From Desulfarculus sp. (lineage in GTDB: Bacteria > Desulfobacterota > Desulfarculia > Desulfarculales > Desulfarculaceae), in contig JAIWNN010000139.1 of assembly GCA_020216805.1 (NCBI GenBank), forward strand, positions 1 to 14,863: a DNA stretch of 14,863 nucleotides, given 5' to 3'. The notes under the pieces were generated by a model that was not told the origin of the DNA, searched no databases, and worked only from the letters and a program-made list of their open reading frames with translations. The translations under genes were made by a program, and so were the position numbers. Numbering within the stretch: position 1 is the stretch's first letter; each line of letters opens with the position of its first letter. Below, one piece after another: positions 1-6,228 of this stretch.

Positions 1-144
1 GCGGCGGCCGCCGCCGCGGCCGAGGCCGCCAAGCCCATCGACGATCACCGCGGCAGCGCCGAATACCGCCGCCAGATGGTGGCGGTGCTCACCCGCCGGG
101 CGCTGGAACGCGCCTGGACCCGTGCCCTGGAGGCAATCGCATGA
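1..144 (+). CDS. C-terminal end of FAD-binding (CoxM/XdhB-like) subunit of a molybdenum hydroxylase, partial
   Basis: The window opens inside this gene; only the last 47 codons are present, read in frame 1 to the TGA at 142-144. The visible tail is Ala-rich and then runs DDHRGSAEYRRQMVAVL followed by TRRALERAW. The RGSAEYRR...RRAL pattern is typical of the C-terminal end of the medium, FAD-binding subunit of xanthine dehydrogenase/CO dehydrogenase/hydroxybenzoyl-CoA reductase enzymes. That subunit takes electrons from the [2Fe-2S] subunit or passes them on. The stop overlaps the next start (ATGA at 141-144), so the three subunits are translationally coupled in the order FAD, FeS, Mo. The N-terminal FAD motifs, and the extra [4Fe-4S] loop that would mark a true 4-hydroxybenzoyl-CoA reductase beta subunit, lie outside the window. 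Confidence 0.8.
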   Translation, partial: AAAAAAAEAAKPIDDHRGSAEYRRQMVAVLTRRALERAWTRALEAIA

Positions 145-629
145 ACAAGCTCGCCCTCACCCTGAACGTCAACGGCCAGGATCACGACCTGCTCTGCGAG
201 CCTTCCCGCACCCTGGCCCAGGCCCTGCGCGAGGACCTGGGGCTCACCGGCACCAAGGTGGGCTGCGGGGTGGGCGACTGCGGGGCCTGCACGGTCCTGG
301 TGGACGGCCAGACCGTCAACTCCTGCCTGATGCTGGCCGTCCAGGCCGCCGGCAAGGCCATCGTCACCATCGAGGGCCTGGCCGACGGGCCCAAGCTCCA
401 CCCCATCCAAGCGGCCTTCGTGGAGCAGGGGGCGATCCAGTGCGGCTTCTGCTCGCCGGGCATGATTCTCTCGGCCAAGGCCCTGTTGGACGCCAATCCC
501 GCCCCCAGCGAGCCGGAGATCCGCCAGGGCTTGAGCGGCAACCTCTGCCGCTGCACCGGCTACCAGAAGATCGTCCAGGCGGTGGATGCGGCCGCCCGCA
601 CCCTGCGCGGGGAAAGGACGGTGGGCTGA
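141..629 (+). CDS. [2Fe-2S] small subunit (CoxS/HcrC-like) of a molybdenum hydroxylase
   Basis: This is a complete 162-residue protein, the usual length for the family. It carries the two iron-sulfur clusters that pass electrons between the molybdenum centre and FAD. The plant-ferredoxin-type cluster is bound by Cys42, Cys47, Cys50 and Cys62 (GCGVGDCGAC, then SC). The second, in the helical C-terminal domain, is bound by Cys101, Cys104, Cys136 and Cys138 (CGFC and LCRCTGY). No twin-arginine or other signal is seen, so the enzyme is probably cytoplasmic. The ATG at 141 overlaps the upstream stop. Its own TGA (627-629) shares one base with the next ATG at 629. The family is certain. The substrate cannot be read from this subunit: hydroxybenzoyl-CoA reductase, xanthine dehydrogenase, nicotinate hydroxylase and aldehyde oxidoreductase all share it. 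Confidence 0.96.
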   Translation: MNKLALTLNVNGQDHDLLCEPSRTLAQALREDLGLTGTKVGCGVGDCGACTVLVDGQTVNSCLMLAVQAAGKAIVTIEGLADGPKLHPIQAAFVEQGAIQCGFCSPGMILSAKALLDANPAPSEPEIRQGLSGNLCRCTGYQKIVQAVDAAARTLRGERTVG

Positions 630-2989
630 TGGAGCGGCAATTCGACGTGATCGGCTCCCGCGCCCCGCGCCTGGACGGTCCGGCCAAGGCCACCGGCCAG
701 GCCGTCTTCGCCGACGACCTGTCCTTCCCCGGCATGTTGCACGGCGCGATCCTGCAAAGCCCCCACCCCCACGCCCGGGTCTTGAGCGTGGACGCCTCGG
801 CCGCCCGCCGCCTGCCCGGGGTCAAGGCCGTCATCACCGCCGCCGAGGTGGGGACGGTCAAATACGGCGTCAGCCCGGCCCGCTACGACGAGACGCTCTT
901 CGCCACCGACAAGGTGCGCTACGTGGGCGACGAGATCGCGGCGGTGGCGGCGGTGGACCTGGCCACCGCCTTGGAGGCCCTGGCCCTGATCAAGGTGGAG
1001 TACGATCCCCTGCCGGCGGTCTTCGATCCCCTGGAGGCCCTGGCCCAGGGCGCGCCGCTGATCCACGACGAGTTCCCCGGCAACGTCTGCGCCGAGGTGC
1101 ACCAGGAGTTCGGCGAGGTGGAGGCGGCCCTGGCCAAGGCCGATTACGTGCGCACCGACACCCTCAAGAACAAGCGCCAGGACGGCGGTTTCATCGAGAC
1201 CCACTGCGCGGTGGCGGTGCCGGACCTGAACGGACGGGTGACCCTCTACAGCGCCACCCAGGTGCCGCATTACGTGCAGCGCAACGTGGCCATGGTCCTG
1301 GGGCTGGAGCTTTCCAAGCTGCGGGTGGTCAAGCCCTACGTGGGCGGCGGGTTCGGACCCAAGGCCGAGGCCACGCCGCTGGACTACTGCTCCACCGCCC
1401 TGGCGCTCGCCACCGGCAAGCCGGTGAAGATGGCCTACACCCGGGAGCAGGTCTTCCTGCACGGCCGGGCGCGCCACCAGTTCATCCACGAGATGACCAC
1501 CGGCGTGACCAAGGACGGCAAGCTGCTGGCCCTCAAACACCGCGCCATCCTGGACGGAGGCGCCTACACCAGCTTCGGCATCGCCACGGTCTACTATTCC
1601 GGCTCGCTGCTGGGCGGCCCCTACCGCCTGGCCAACATGAAGTACGACGGTCTGCGGGCCTTCACCAACAAACCCGCCTGCGGAGCCCAGCGCGGCCATG
1701 GCGGGGTCATCGCCCGGGCCTTGTTCGAGCGCCAGCTGGACCTGATCGCCAAAGAGCTGGGCATCGATCCGGTGCGGATGCGGCTGGACAACATGATGGA
1801 GGTGGGCGACGTCACCTGCAACGACCTCAACATGTCCAGCCTGGGCATGCGCGAATGCATCGAGGCGGTGCGCGACGGCTCGAACTGGGAGGCCAAGAAG
1901 GGCAAGCTGGCCAAAGGCAAGGGCATCGGCGTGGCCTGTGGCTTCTTCGTCTCCGGCGCGGGCTATCCCATCTACCGCTCCGAGACCTATCACTCCACCG
2001 TGACCCTGAAGGTGGACGAGGACGGCGGCGGGATCAAGGTGCTCTCGGCCAGCGCCGAGATCGGCCAGGGCTCGGACACGGTGTTGGCCATGATCGCGGC
2101 CGAGAGCCTGGGGGTGCCCCTGGAGTTGGTGCGGGTGGAGTCGGGCAGCACCGACTTCGGGGTGGACCTGGGGGCCTACTCCTCCCGCCAGACCCTGATG
2201 AGCGGCCACGCCTGCCGCGACGCCGCCTTGATGGCCAAGGGCCGCATCCTGGCCAGCGTGGCGGCCGAGCTGGGGGTGGACCCCGACGACCTGGACTTCA
2301 AGAACGGGGTGCTGGTGAGCCGGGGACCGGCCCTGGACATCGCGCCGCTGCGCACCCGCTACCGCAAGGAGCATCGCGGCTGGCCCAACCTGCCCGACGG
2401 CGAGGCCCTTTGCTTCGCCGAGGCGGCGCGCATCGCCTTCCTGGCCCAAGGCAGCATCGTGGGCACCGGCCAGTACAAGCCGCCGCAGCTGGGCGGCAAG
2501 TACAAGGGCGCGGCGGTGGGCACCAGCCCGGCCTACGGCTGCTCGGCCCAGGTGGTGGAGGTGGCGGTGGACCTGGAGACCGGCCAGGTGCGGGTGGAGT
2601 CCGTCACCGACGCCCACGACTGCGGCCGGGCCATCAACCGCACTGCGGTGGAGGGCCAGATGGAGGGCTCCATCTCCATGGGATTGGGCGAGGCATTGTT
2701 CGAGGAGGTGAAGTTCGACCAGAAGGGTCGGGTGGTCAACCCCAGCCTGGGCGAGTACCACATTCCCACCATCCAGGACATGCCGGCCATGAAGTGCATC
2801 GTGGTGGAGAGCGACGAACCCAACGGACCCTTCGGGGCCAAGGAGGTGGGGGAGGGGGCGATCATGCCCACCATCCCCGCCATCCTGAACGCGGTCTATG
2901 ACGCCACCGGCGCGGTGATCACCGAGCTGCCCCTGACCCCGGAGCGGGTGCTTCGGGCCATCAGGCAGGCCCAGGCCGCAAACAAATAA
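629..2989 (+). CDS. Molybdopterin-binding large subunit, xanthine dehydrogenase family (possibly 4-hydroxybenzoyl-CoA reductase alpha-like)
   Basis: A 786-residue catalytic subunit that binds molybdopterin (usually the cytosine dinucleotide form). The N-terminal 'a/b hammerhead' domain spans roughly residues 15-135 and the Mo-cofactor domain 160-780. Visible cofactor motifs are YVGGGFGPK (237-245), CGAQRGHGG (351-359), AEIGQGSD (476-483), DLGAYSSRQTLMSG (513-526) and KEVGEGAIMPT (738-748). The last holds the expected catalytic glutamate, about Glu742. The start at 629 is chosen because the frame stays open upstream to 122 but that stretch lies over the small-subunit gene. The CGAxRGHGG and AYSSR signatures, and the GGKYKGAAVGTSPAY stretch before AHDCGRAIN, remind me of hydroxybenzoyl-CoA reductase alpha more than of classical xanthine dehydrogenase. 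This is recalled family knowledge, not a search, so the substrate call is tentative. Other aldehyde or purine hydroxylases remain possible. Confidence 0.93.
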   Translation: MERQFDVIGSRAPRLDGPAKATGQAVFADDLSFPGMLHGAILQSPHPHARVLSVDASAARRLPGVKAVITAAEVGTVKYGVSPARYDETLFATDKVRYVGDEIAAVAAVDLATALEALALIKVEYDPLPAVFDPLEALAQGAPLIHDEFPGNVCAEVHQEFGEVEAALAKADYVRTDTLKNKRQDGGFIETHCAVAVPDLNGRVTLYSATQVPHYVQRNVAMVLGLELSKLRVVKPYVGGGFGPKAEATPLDYCSTALALATGKPVKMAYTREQVFLHGRARHQFIHEMTTGVTKDGKLLALKHRAILDGGAYTSFGIATVYYSGSLLGGPYRLANMKYDGLRAFTNKPACGAQRGHGGVIARALFERQLDLIAKELGIDPVRMRLDNMMEVGDVTCNDLNMSSLGMRECIEAVRDGSNWEAKKGKLAKGKGIGVACGFFVSGAGYPIYRSETYHSTVTLKVDEDGGGIKVLSASAEIGQGSDTVLAMIAAESLGVPLELVRVESGSTDFGVDLGAYSSRQTLMSGHACRDAALMAKGRILASVAAELGVDPDDLDFKNGVLVSRGPALDIAPLRTRYRKEHRGWPNLPDGEALCFAEAARIAFLAQGSIVGTGQYKPPQLGGKYKGAAVGTSPAYGCSAQVVEVAVDLETGQVRVESVTDAHDCGRAINRTAVEGQMEGSISMGLGEALFEEVKFDQKGRVVNPSLGEYHIPTIQDMPAMKCIVVESDEPNGPFGAKEVGEGAIMPTIPAILNAVYDATGAVITELPLTPERVLRAIRQAQAANK

Positions 2990-2996
2990 GGCACTG

Positions 2997-3015
2997 GCCG
3001 GCCGTCGGGGCCGGC
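2997..3015 (+). other. Intercistronic GC hairpin
   Basis: GCCGGCC (2997-3003) and GGCCGGC (3009-3015) form a perfect 7-bp stem with a 5-base loop. It sits between the stop of the molybdopterin subunit and the ribosome-binding region (GCGGGAGGCG, 3014-3023) of the next gene. There is no T-run after it, so it is not an intrinsic terminator. It may stabilise the upstream message or reduce translation of the kinase gene. In DNA this GC-rich a short stem could be chance. Confidence 0.3.
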
Positions 3016-3029
3016 GGGAGGCGCGAGCC

Positions 3030-3854
3030 ATGGCCGTCATCACCATTTCGCGCCAGGTGGGCAGCCTGGGCGACGAGGCGGCCCAGACGCTGGCCGCGGA
3101 GTTGGGCTACCACCTGGTCACCCGCGAGGACATCCACGCCCTGGCCGCCGGGCACGACCCCAAGTTCGCCCGCGACGTGCAACGCCTGGAGGAGGAGGGG
3201 CATCCCGGGTTCTGGGAAAAGCTCCTGCTGGGCATGCCCTACTATCATTCGCTCTACGCGGCGGTGATCTGCGAGCTGGCCGGCCGCGACCGGGTGGTGA
3301 TCATGGGTCGGGGGGCCCAGGTGGTGCTCAAGGGCATCCCCCACATCCTGCGCGCCCGGGTGGTGGCCCCGGCCGAGGTGCGCGCGCGGCGGATCATGGC
3401 CGCCCTGGGCCTGGAGCGCGGCGCGGCCGAGAACTACCTCCAGCACCAGGATCACGAGCGCCGCGAATTGGTGCGCCAGGTCTTTCGGCAGGACCCCCGG
3501 GATTGGGGGCTCTACCACCTGGTGATCAACTCCGGCGATCTGGACGTGGACGGAGTGACCAGCATCCTGCGCCGGGCGCTCAAGGAGCTGAACCGGGTGC
3601 AGGACCCGGCCTCGGTCTGCGACCTGGTGCGCGGCATCGGCCTGGGCAAGCTGGTGGAGGCCAAGGTGCGCCGCCAGGTGCTGCCCAGCGACCTGATCCG
3701 GGCCGAGGGCGCGCCCGACGGCGTGGTGACGCTGTCGGGGCATCTTCCCTCCGACGACGACCGCAGGAAGGCCCTGGAGATCGCGGCGGCGGCGCCGGGG
3801 GTGACCCGGGTTGAGGACCGGATCCAGGTGTCGCGTCTGCCAGCACTGTATTGA
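3030..3854 (+). CDS. Cytidylate-kinase-like protein with C-terminal BON-like domain
   Basis: A 274-residue protein. Residues 1-30 (AVITISRQVGSLGDEAAQTL, then AAELGYHLV) match the start of the cytidylate-kinase-like family, with GSLGDE in the P-loop region, a variant I recall from part of this family. Residues 85-115 (RDRVVIMGRGAQVVL...) and 116-185 fit its core and lid. Residues about 205-266 look like a BON domain: GVVTLSGHLPSDDDRRK followed by APGVTRVEDRIQV. BON domains are usually found in exported or membrane-associated proteins, so the fusion is uncommon. No signal peptide or membrane segment is visible, which suggests a cytoplasmic protein. Whether it phosphorylates a nucleotide is unknown. 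It lies 40 bases after the molybdoenzyme genes with a purine-rich GGGAGG before the ATG, so cotranscription is likely. A role in Mo-cofactor nucleotide chemistry is only a guess. Confidence 0.85.
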   Translation: MAVITISRQVGSLGDEAAQTLAAELGYHLVTREDIHALAAGHDPKFARDVQRLEEEGHPGFWEKLLLGMPYYHSLYAAVICELAGRDRVVIMGRGAQVVLKGIPHILRARVVAPAEVRARRIMAALGLERGAAENYLQHQDHERRELVRQVFRQDPRDWGLYHLVINSGDLDVDGVTSILRRALKELNRVQDPASVCDLVRGIGLGKLVEAKVRRQVLPSDLIRAEGAPDGVVTLSGHLPSDDDRRKALEIAAAAPGVTRVEDRIQVSRLPALY

Positions 3855-3862
3855 TTTTTTTT
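3855..3862 (+). other. T8 tract just after the kinase stop codon
   Basis: Eight T residues directly follow the TGA of the kinase gene, in an unusually AT-rich stretch (3850-3890) that also holds an A6 run at 3877-3882. I could not find a stable hairpin directly before the T tract, so a standard intrinsic terminator is not supported. The T and A runs could pair weakly with each other. The composition change fits a transcription-unit boundary before the small sulfur-carrier gene. Confidence 0.3.
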
Positions 3863-3903
3863 GCGGCCAGAGCGTCAAAAAACTAACGCAGGTGGCTTTC
3901 TGA

Positions 3904-3912
3904 TGGTATGCT
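3904..3912 (+). promoter_or_regulatory. Candidate extended -10 promoter for a leaderless sulfur-carrier transcript
   Basis: TGGTATGCT fits the extended -10 form TGnTATAAT (TG at 3904-3905; hexamer TATGCT at 3907-3912, 4 of 6 matches). Transcription would be expected to start about seven bases after the hexamer, at 3919, which is the A of the ATG. No Shine-Dalgarno sequence is seen before that ATG, in agreement with a leaderless message. No good -35 box is present, as is common for extended -10 promoters. Confidence 0.35.
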
Positions 3913-3918
3913 TGCGGC

Positions 3919-4128
3919 ATGGAAACGATCGAGGTAGTCGTGGACGGCTTCGTCGACCGGATCCCGGTCGGCACCAGTATTTCCCAGCTCATCGCGCGCC
4001 ATCGGGCCCAGCACAAGGACCTGGTGGTGGAGCTGGACGGTCGCTTTGTCTATCCTGCCGATTATGAAGCAACTTTCCCATCCCATGGCGCGCGGGTGGA
4101 ATTCATCCACCCCGCCTTTGGGGGTTGA
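3919..4128 (+). CDS. Small ThiS/MoaD-type sulfur-carrier protein
   Basis: A 69-residue ubiquitin-like protein ending in Gly-Gly (FIHPAFGG). In MoaD and ThiS this tail is adenylated by a MoeB/ThiF-type E1 enzyme and converted to a thiocarboxylate that donates sulfur to molybdopterin or thiamine thiazole. The pattern VVVDGFVDRIPVGTSISQLI at the start and ARVEFIHPAFGG at the end fits the beta-grasp fold, and the length matches ThiS/MoaD. ThiS and MoaD cannot be separated by eye. The setting next to a molybdoenzyme favours a molybdopterin-linked role, by inference. There is no ribosome-binding site before the ATG; the only upstream ATGs (3903, 3908) are out of frame. The stop lies 6 bases before the GTG of the phosphatase gene, so the two are probably translated together. 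No E1 partner gene is in the window. Confidence 0.75.
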   Translation: METIEVVVDGFVDRIPVGTSISQLIARHRAQHKDLVVELDGRFVYPADYEATFPSHGARVEFIHPAFGG

Positions 4129-4134
4129 TTTCCC

Positions 4135-4764
4135 GTGGCCGCCTATCCCCGCCGCTGGCTGGAGGAGCCTGGCCGCCTGCTGTTGCTGCGCCATGGCGAC
4201 ATCGGCGACGCCTTCGCCGGTCGCTACCTGGGCCAGTCCGATCCGCCGCTCTCGCCCCGGGGTCGGGAGCAGGCCGCCTGGTGGGCGGTCGAGTTGGCCG
4301 GAATCGGCATTCGGCGCATCTTGACCAGCGACCTGGGCCGGGCCCGGGCCACCGCCGAGATCATCGCCCAGGGAAGGGAGTTGGTTCCCCGTCTGGAGCC
4401 CTGCCTGCGCGAGATCGAACTGGGGGCTTGGGAGGGCCTGGAGCGGACCCAGGTGGCCCGCCAATGGCCTGAACTCCACGCCGCGCGGGGCAAGGACCTG
4501 GCCGGGGTCAAACCGCCGGAGGGGGAAAGCTTCGCCGAACTGTGCGACCGGGTCTGGCCCCTGATCACGGCCTTGTCCCGGGAGGAGGGCCCCAGCCTGC
4601 TGGTTACCCACGCCGGGGTGATCCGGGTGGTGGCCTGCCGGGTCATGGGCGCGCCATTGCAGGAGATCTTCCGCCTGAGCCTGGATCCGGCCGGGCTGAC
4701 GATCCTGGAGGCCGACCGCCGCGCTCTGAACCTAGTGTCACTCAACCTACCGCCGTTGCTGTAA
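4135..4764 (+). CDS. Histidine phosphatase family protein (CobC/phosphoglycerate-mutase-like)
   Basis: A 209-residue protein of the histidine phosphatase superfamily. The RHG motif is at residues 19-21 (LLLLRHGDIG), with His20 as the expected phosphorylated residue. TSDLGRARATAE (64-75) supplies a conserved arginine, IELGAWEG (94-101) the acidic region and VTHAGVIR (157-164) the second histidine, His159. The segment GRYLGQSDPPLSPRGREQA resembles alpha-ribazole phosphatases (CobC), which act late in cobalamin synthesis, but many general phosphatases share it. The GTG start is 6 bases after the sulfur-carrier stop, so the pair forms an operon. No other cobalamin gene is in the window. Together with the molybdoenzyme and sulfur carrier, a role removing a phosphate in cofactor metabolism is plausible but unproven. 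Class is certain, substrate unknown. Confidence 0.9.
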   Translation: MAAYPRRWLEEPGRLLLLRHGDIGDAFAGRYLGQSDPPLSPRGREQAAWWAVELAGIGIRRILTSDLGRARATAEIIAQGRELVPRLEPCLREIELGAWEGLERTQVARQWPELHAARGKDLAGVKPPEGESFAELCDRVWPLITALSREEGPSLLVTHAGVIRVVACRVMGAPLQEIFRLSLDPAGLTILEADRRALNLVSLNLPPLL

Positions 4765-4780
4765 GTTTCTCATCCTCCCC

Positions 4781-4809
4781 TGGGAAAACCACGGCGACGG
4801 GACTATCAT
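4781..4809 (+). promoter_or_regulatory. Weak candidate promoter for the MFS leader
   Basis: TATCAT (4804-4809) matches TATAAT at 5 of 6 positions and lies 17 bases after TGGGAA (4781-4786), a poor -35 box. A start near 4816 would give a leader of about 180 bases before the transporter ATG, containing the hairpins listed below. Readthrough from the phosphatase gene is an alternative source of this transcript. Confidence 0.25.
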
Positions 4810-4878
4810 TCCTCCATCTGCCGTTGCGCCTCTGACGGGCTCTTTCAACCCGAAAACAGCGGTGTAACCAGAAGCCAA

Positions 4879-4936
4879 CCCCCAGGCGATTCCGCGCGGA
4901 TGAATCGCGCGGCCTTTTGGGAAGGGGGCCTGGGGG
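4879..4936 (+). promoter_or_regulatory. Putative antiterminator arm in the MFS leader
   Basis: CCCCCAGGC (4879-4887) is the exact reverse complement of GCCTGGGGG (4928-4936), a 9-bp pairing 40 bases apart. The 3' arm overlaps the first six bases (4931-4936) of the terminator stem, so forming this helix would strip the lower part of the terminator and separate its shortened stem from the T-rich tail. Between the arms lies another stem, CCGCGC (4892-4897) with GCGCGG (4907-4912). It competes with a 5-bp alternative, CGATT (4887-4891) with AATCG (4903-4907). The layout is like a transcription attenuator. Some pairing is expected by chance in GC-rich DNA. Confidence 0.4.
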
Positions 4937-4977
4937 AGCCCTTTCCCGGCACCCCCAAAGGGCTCCCTCAATTTTCT
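4931..4977 (+). terminator. Intrinsic terminator immediately upstream of the MFS gene
   Basis: TGGGGGAGCCCTTT (4931-4944) pairs with AAAGGGCTCCCTCA (4957-4970) in a 14-bp stem with a single G-U pair. The loop is 12 bases and the stem is followed by ATTTTCTT. It can end transcription from the phosphatase region. Only about 20 bases separate its tail from the transporter ATG, too few for a normal promoter, so transcripts that express the transporter must pass through it. Confidence 0.75.
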
Positions 4978-4997
4978 TCGGAAATTATGGGAACATC

Positions 4998-6173
4998 ATG
5001 GACACCCGCACGCTGGCTCTGTTGATTTTGGGGCATTTGATCACCGACACCACCCAGGGGGGGCTGCCCACCCTGCTGCCCTTGTTGCAGGATTCGTTGG
5101 GTCTGAGCTACGCGGCCAGCGGGGCGGTGGTGATGACCATGAACCTGACCTCATCGGTGATCCAGCCCCTGTTCGGCTACCTCACCGACCGCTTCCAGTT
5201 GCGCTGGCTGTTGCCGGCGGGGGTGGCCGTGGCGGGGATCGGCTTCGCGCTCCTGGGTCTGGCCCACAGCTACGCCATGGTCCTGGCCACGGTGGTGCTC
5301 TGCGGACTGGGGGTGGCCAGCTATCACCCCGAGGCCTTCAAGTCCGTCCTTGGCTCGGCCGGCCAGCGCAAGGTGGTGGCGGTCTCCTGGTTCATGGTGG
5401 GCGGCAATCTGGGCATGGGCCTGGGGCCGCTGTTGGTGGGGGCCTATTTGGCCCTGTGGGGTCTCGAGGGCATCCTGGCCTATGCCCTGCCGGGGATGGT
5501 GATGGCCGGGTTGTTCCTGGCCTCCTGGGGACGGCTCCACCCGGTGGAGCTCAAGGGTTCCCCGGTCGAGCCGCCGGCCGCGCCCGCGCCCTGGCGTCAA
5601 CGCCTGGGAGCGATAAGCATCCTGGTGCTGGCGGTGGTGCTGCGTTCCTGGGTGCACAGCGGGGTGATGACCTATGTACCCTTCTGGTACACCCATGTCC
5701 TGGGCGGCGATCCGGTGGAGGTGGGGCCGCTGTTGACCACCTTCCTGGTGGCCGGCGTCCTGGGCACCATGGCCGGCGCGCCCCTGGCCGAGCGCATCGG
5801 CCCCCGGCGTTTTTTCATCATCTCAGTGCTCCTGACCGCCCCGTTGCTGGTCTGGATGCTACTCTCGCGCGGTTGGTGGCTCTATCCGGCCATCGCCCTG
5901 GTGGGGGGGGTGCTGATCTCCACCTGGTCCACGGTCATCGTCATGGCCCAGCAGATCCTGCCCGACCGGGCTGGCATGGCCTCGGGTCTGATGGTGGGCT
6001 TCGCGGTGGGCTCCGGCGGGGTCGGGGCCACGGTGCTGGGGTGGGTGGCCGACGGCTGGGGGGTGGAGAGCGCGCTCTGGGCGGTCACGGTCATGCCCTT
6101 GCTCAGCGGGCTGGCGGCGGCTTTTGTTCCCCTCCGGGACAAACCCCTGCGCAGCGGCCGGATTGGCGGCTGA
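4998..6173 (+). CDS. MFS transporter, fosmidomycin-resistance (Fsr)-like
   Basis: A 391-residue inner-membrane protein of the major facilitator superfamily, with about twelve hydrophobic segments and a central cytoplasmic loop near residues 185-205 (HPVELKGSPVEPPAAPAPW). The N-terminal pattern GHLITDTTQGGLPTLLPLL, then LSYAASGAVV and SSVIQPLFGYLTDRF, together with GVASYHPEAFK near residue 110, is the signature of the Fsr-like group (His and Asp in the first helix, HPE after helix 4). Members export fosmidomycin in E. coli, but many homologues have no known substrate. The frame stays open upstream to 4917, yet that part covers the terminator hairpin, so the ATG at 4998 with GGGAA four bases before it is chosen. 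It stands alone between a terminator and the FadR promoter. Regulation by attenuation is suggested by its leader. The substrate is unknown. Confidence 0.9.
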   Translation: MDTRTLALLILGHLITDTTQGGLPTLLPLLQDSLGLSYAASGAVVMTMNLTSSVIQPLFGYLTDRFQLRWLLPAGVAVAGIGFALLGLAHSYAMVLATVVLCGLGVASYHPEAFKSVLGSAGQRKVVAVSWFMVGGNLGMGLGPLLVGAYLALWGLEGILAYALPGMVMAGLFLASWGRLHPVELKGSPVEPPAAPAPWRQRLGAISILVLAVVLRSWVHSGVMTYVPFWYTHVLGGDPVEVGPLLTTFLVAGVLGTMAGAPLAERIGPRRFFIISVLLTAPLLVWMLLSRGWWLYPAIALVGGVLISTWSTVIVMAQQILPDRAGMASGLMVGFAVGSGGVGATVLGWVADGWGVESALWAVTVMPLLSGLAAAFVPLRDKPLRSGRIGG

Positions 6174-6200
6174 ATCTTTCCGGCCGGGCGGATTTTAGCC

Positions 6201-6227
6201 TTGCGCCGGGGTGTCGGTCGTTATAAT
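6201..6227 (+). promoter_or_regulatory. Sigma-70-type promoter of the regulator-kor operon
   Basis: A perfect TATAAT at 6222-6227 lies in an AT-rich pocket between two GC-rich genes. The best -35 candidate is TTGCGC at 6201-6206, with a short 15-base spacer. Transcription would start near 6234, about 29 bases before the ATG of the regulator. The dyad operator listed next overlaps this start. Confidence 0.65.
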
Positions 6228-6228
6228 A

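Noticed and set aside
122..628. Upstream extension of the molybdopterin subunit frame
   Set aside because: The extension lies over the [2Fe-2S] subunit gene in another frame and has Arg/Pro-rich shadow sequence. The ATG at 629 coupled to the preceding stop is the natural start.
560..3046. An open frame of 828 codons on the minus strand opposite the molybdopterin subunit
   Set aside because: Its translation is a His/Gly/Gln-rich low-complexity sequence, typical of the antisense of GC-rich genes, while the plus strand encodes a clear enzyme. Several other long minus-strand frames across the window are shadows of the same kind.
3893..3915. Sigma-54-like TGGC ... TTGC before the sulfur-carrier gene
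   Set aside because: The GG and GC elements are 18 bases apart, not the required ten, so sigma-54 promoter geometry is not met.
4860..4870. GGT-N3-ACC dyad in the MFS leader as a second FadR-type site
   Set aside because: It differs from the operator before the regulator gene at both arms and at one fixed position. A GGT-N3-ACC dyad is expected several times by chance in a sequence of this size.
4765..4930. Known riboswitch classes (TPP, cobalamin, Moco, fluoride, guanidine, SAM) in the MFS leader
   Set aside because: I compared the leader with the conserved core sequences I remember and none fit; an Rfam scan would settle it.
4747..4971. Minus-strand frame of 74 codons in the MFS leader, with an internal ATG preceded by GGAGG
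   Set aside because: It covers the terminator hairpin, resembles no known protein and has no promoter. The leader structure on the plus strand explains the region better.
6156..6185. GGCCGG/CCGGCC inverted repeat at the end of the MFS gene as a terminator
   Set aside because: The stem is only 6 bp with an 18-base loop and no T-run follows directly; GGGCGG separates it from ATTTT.
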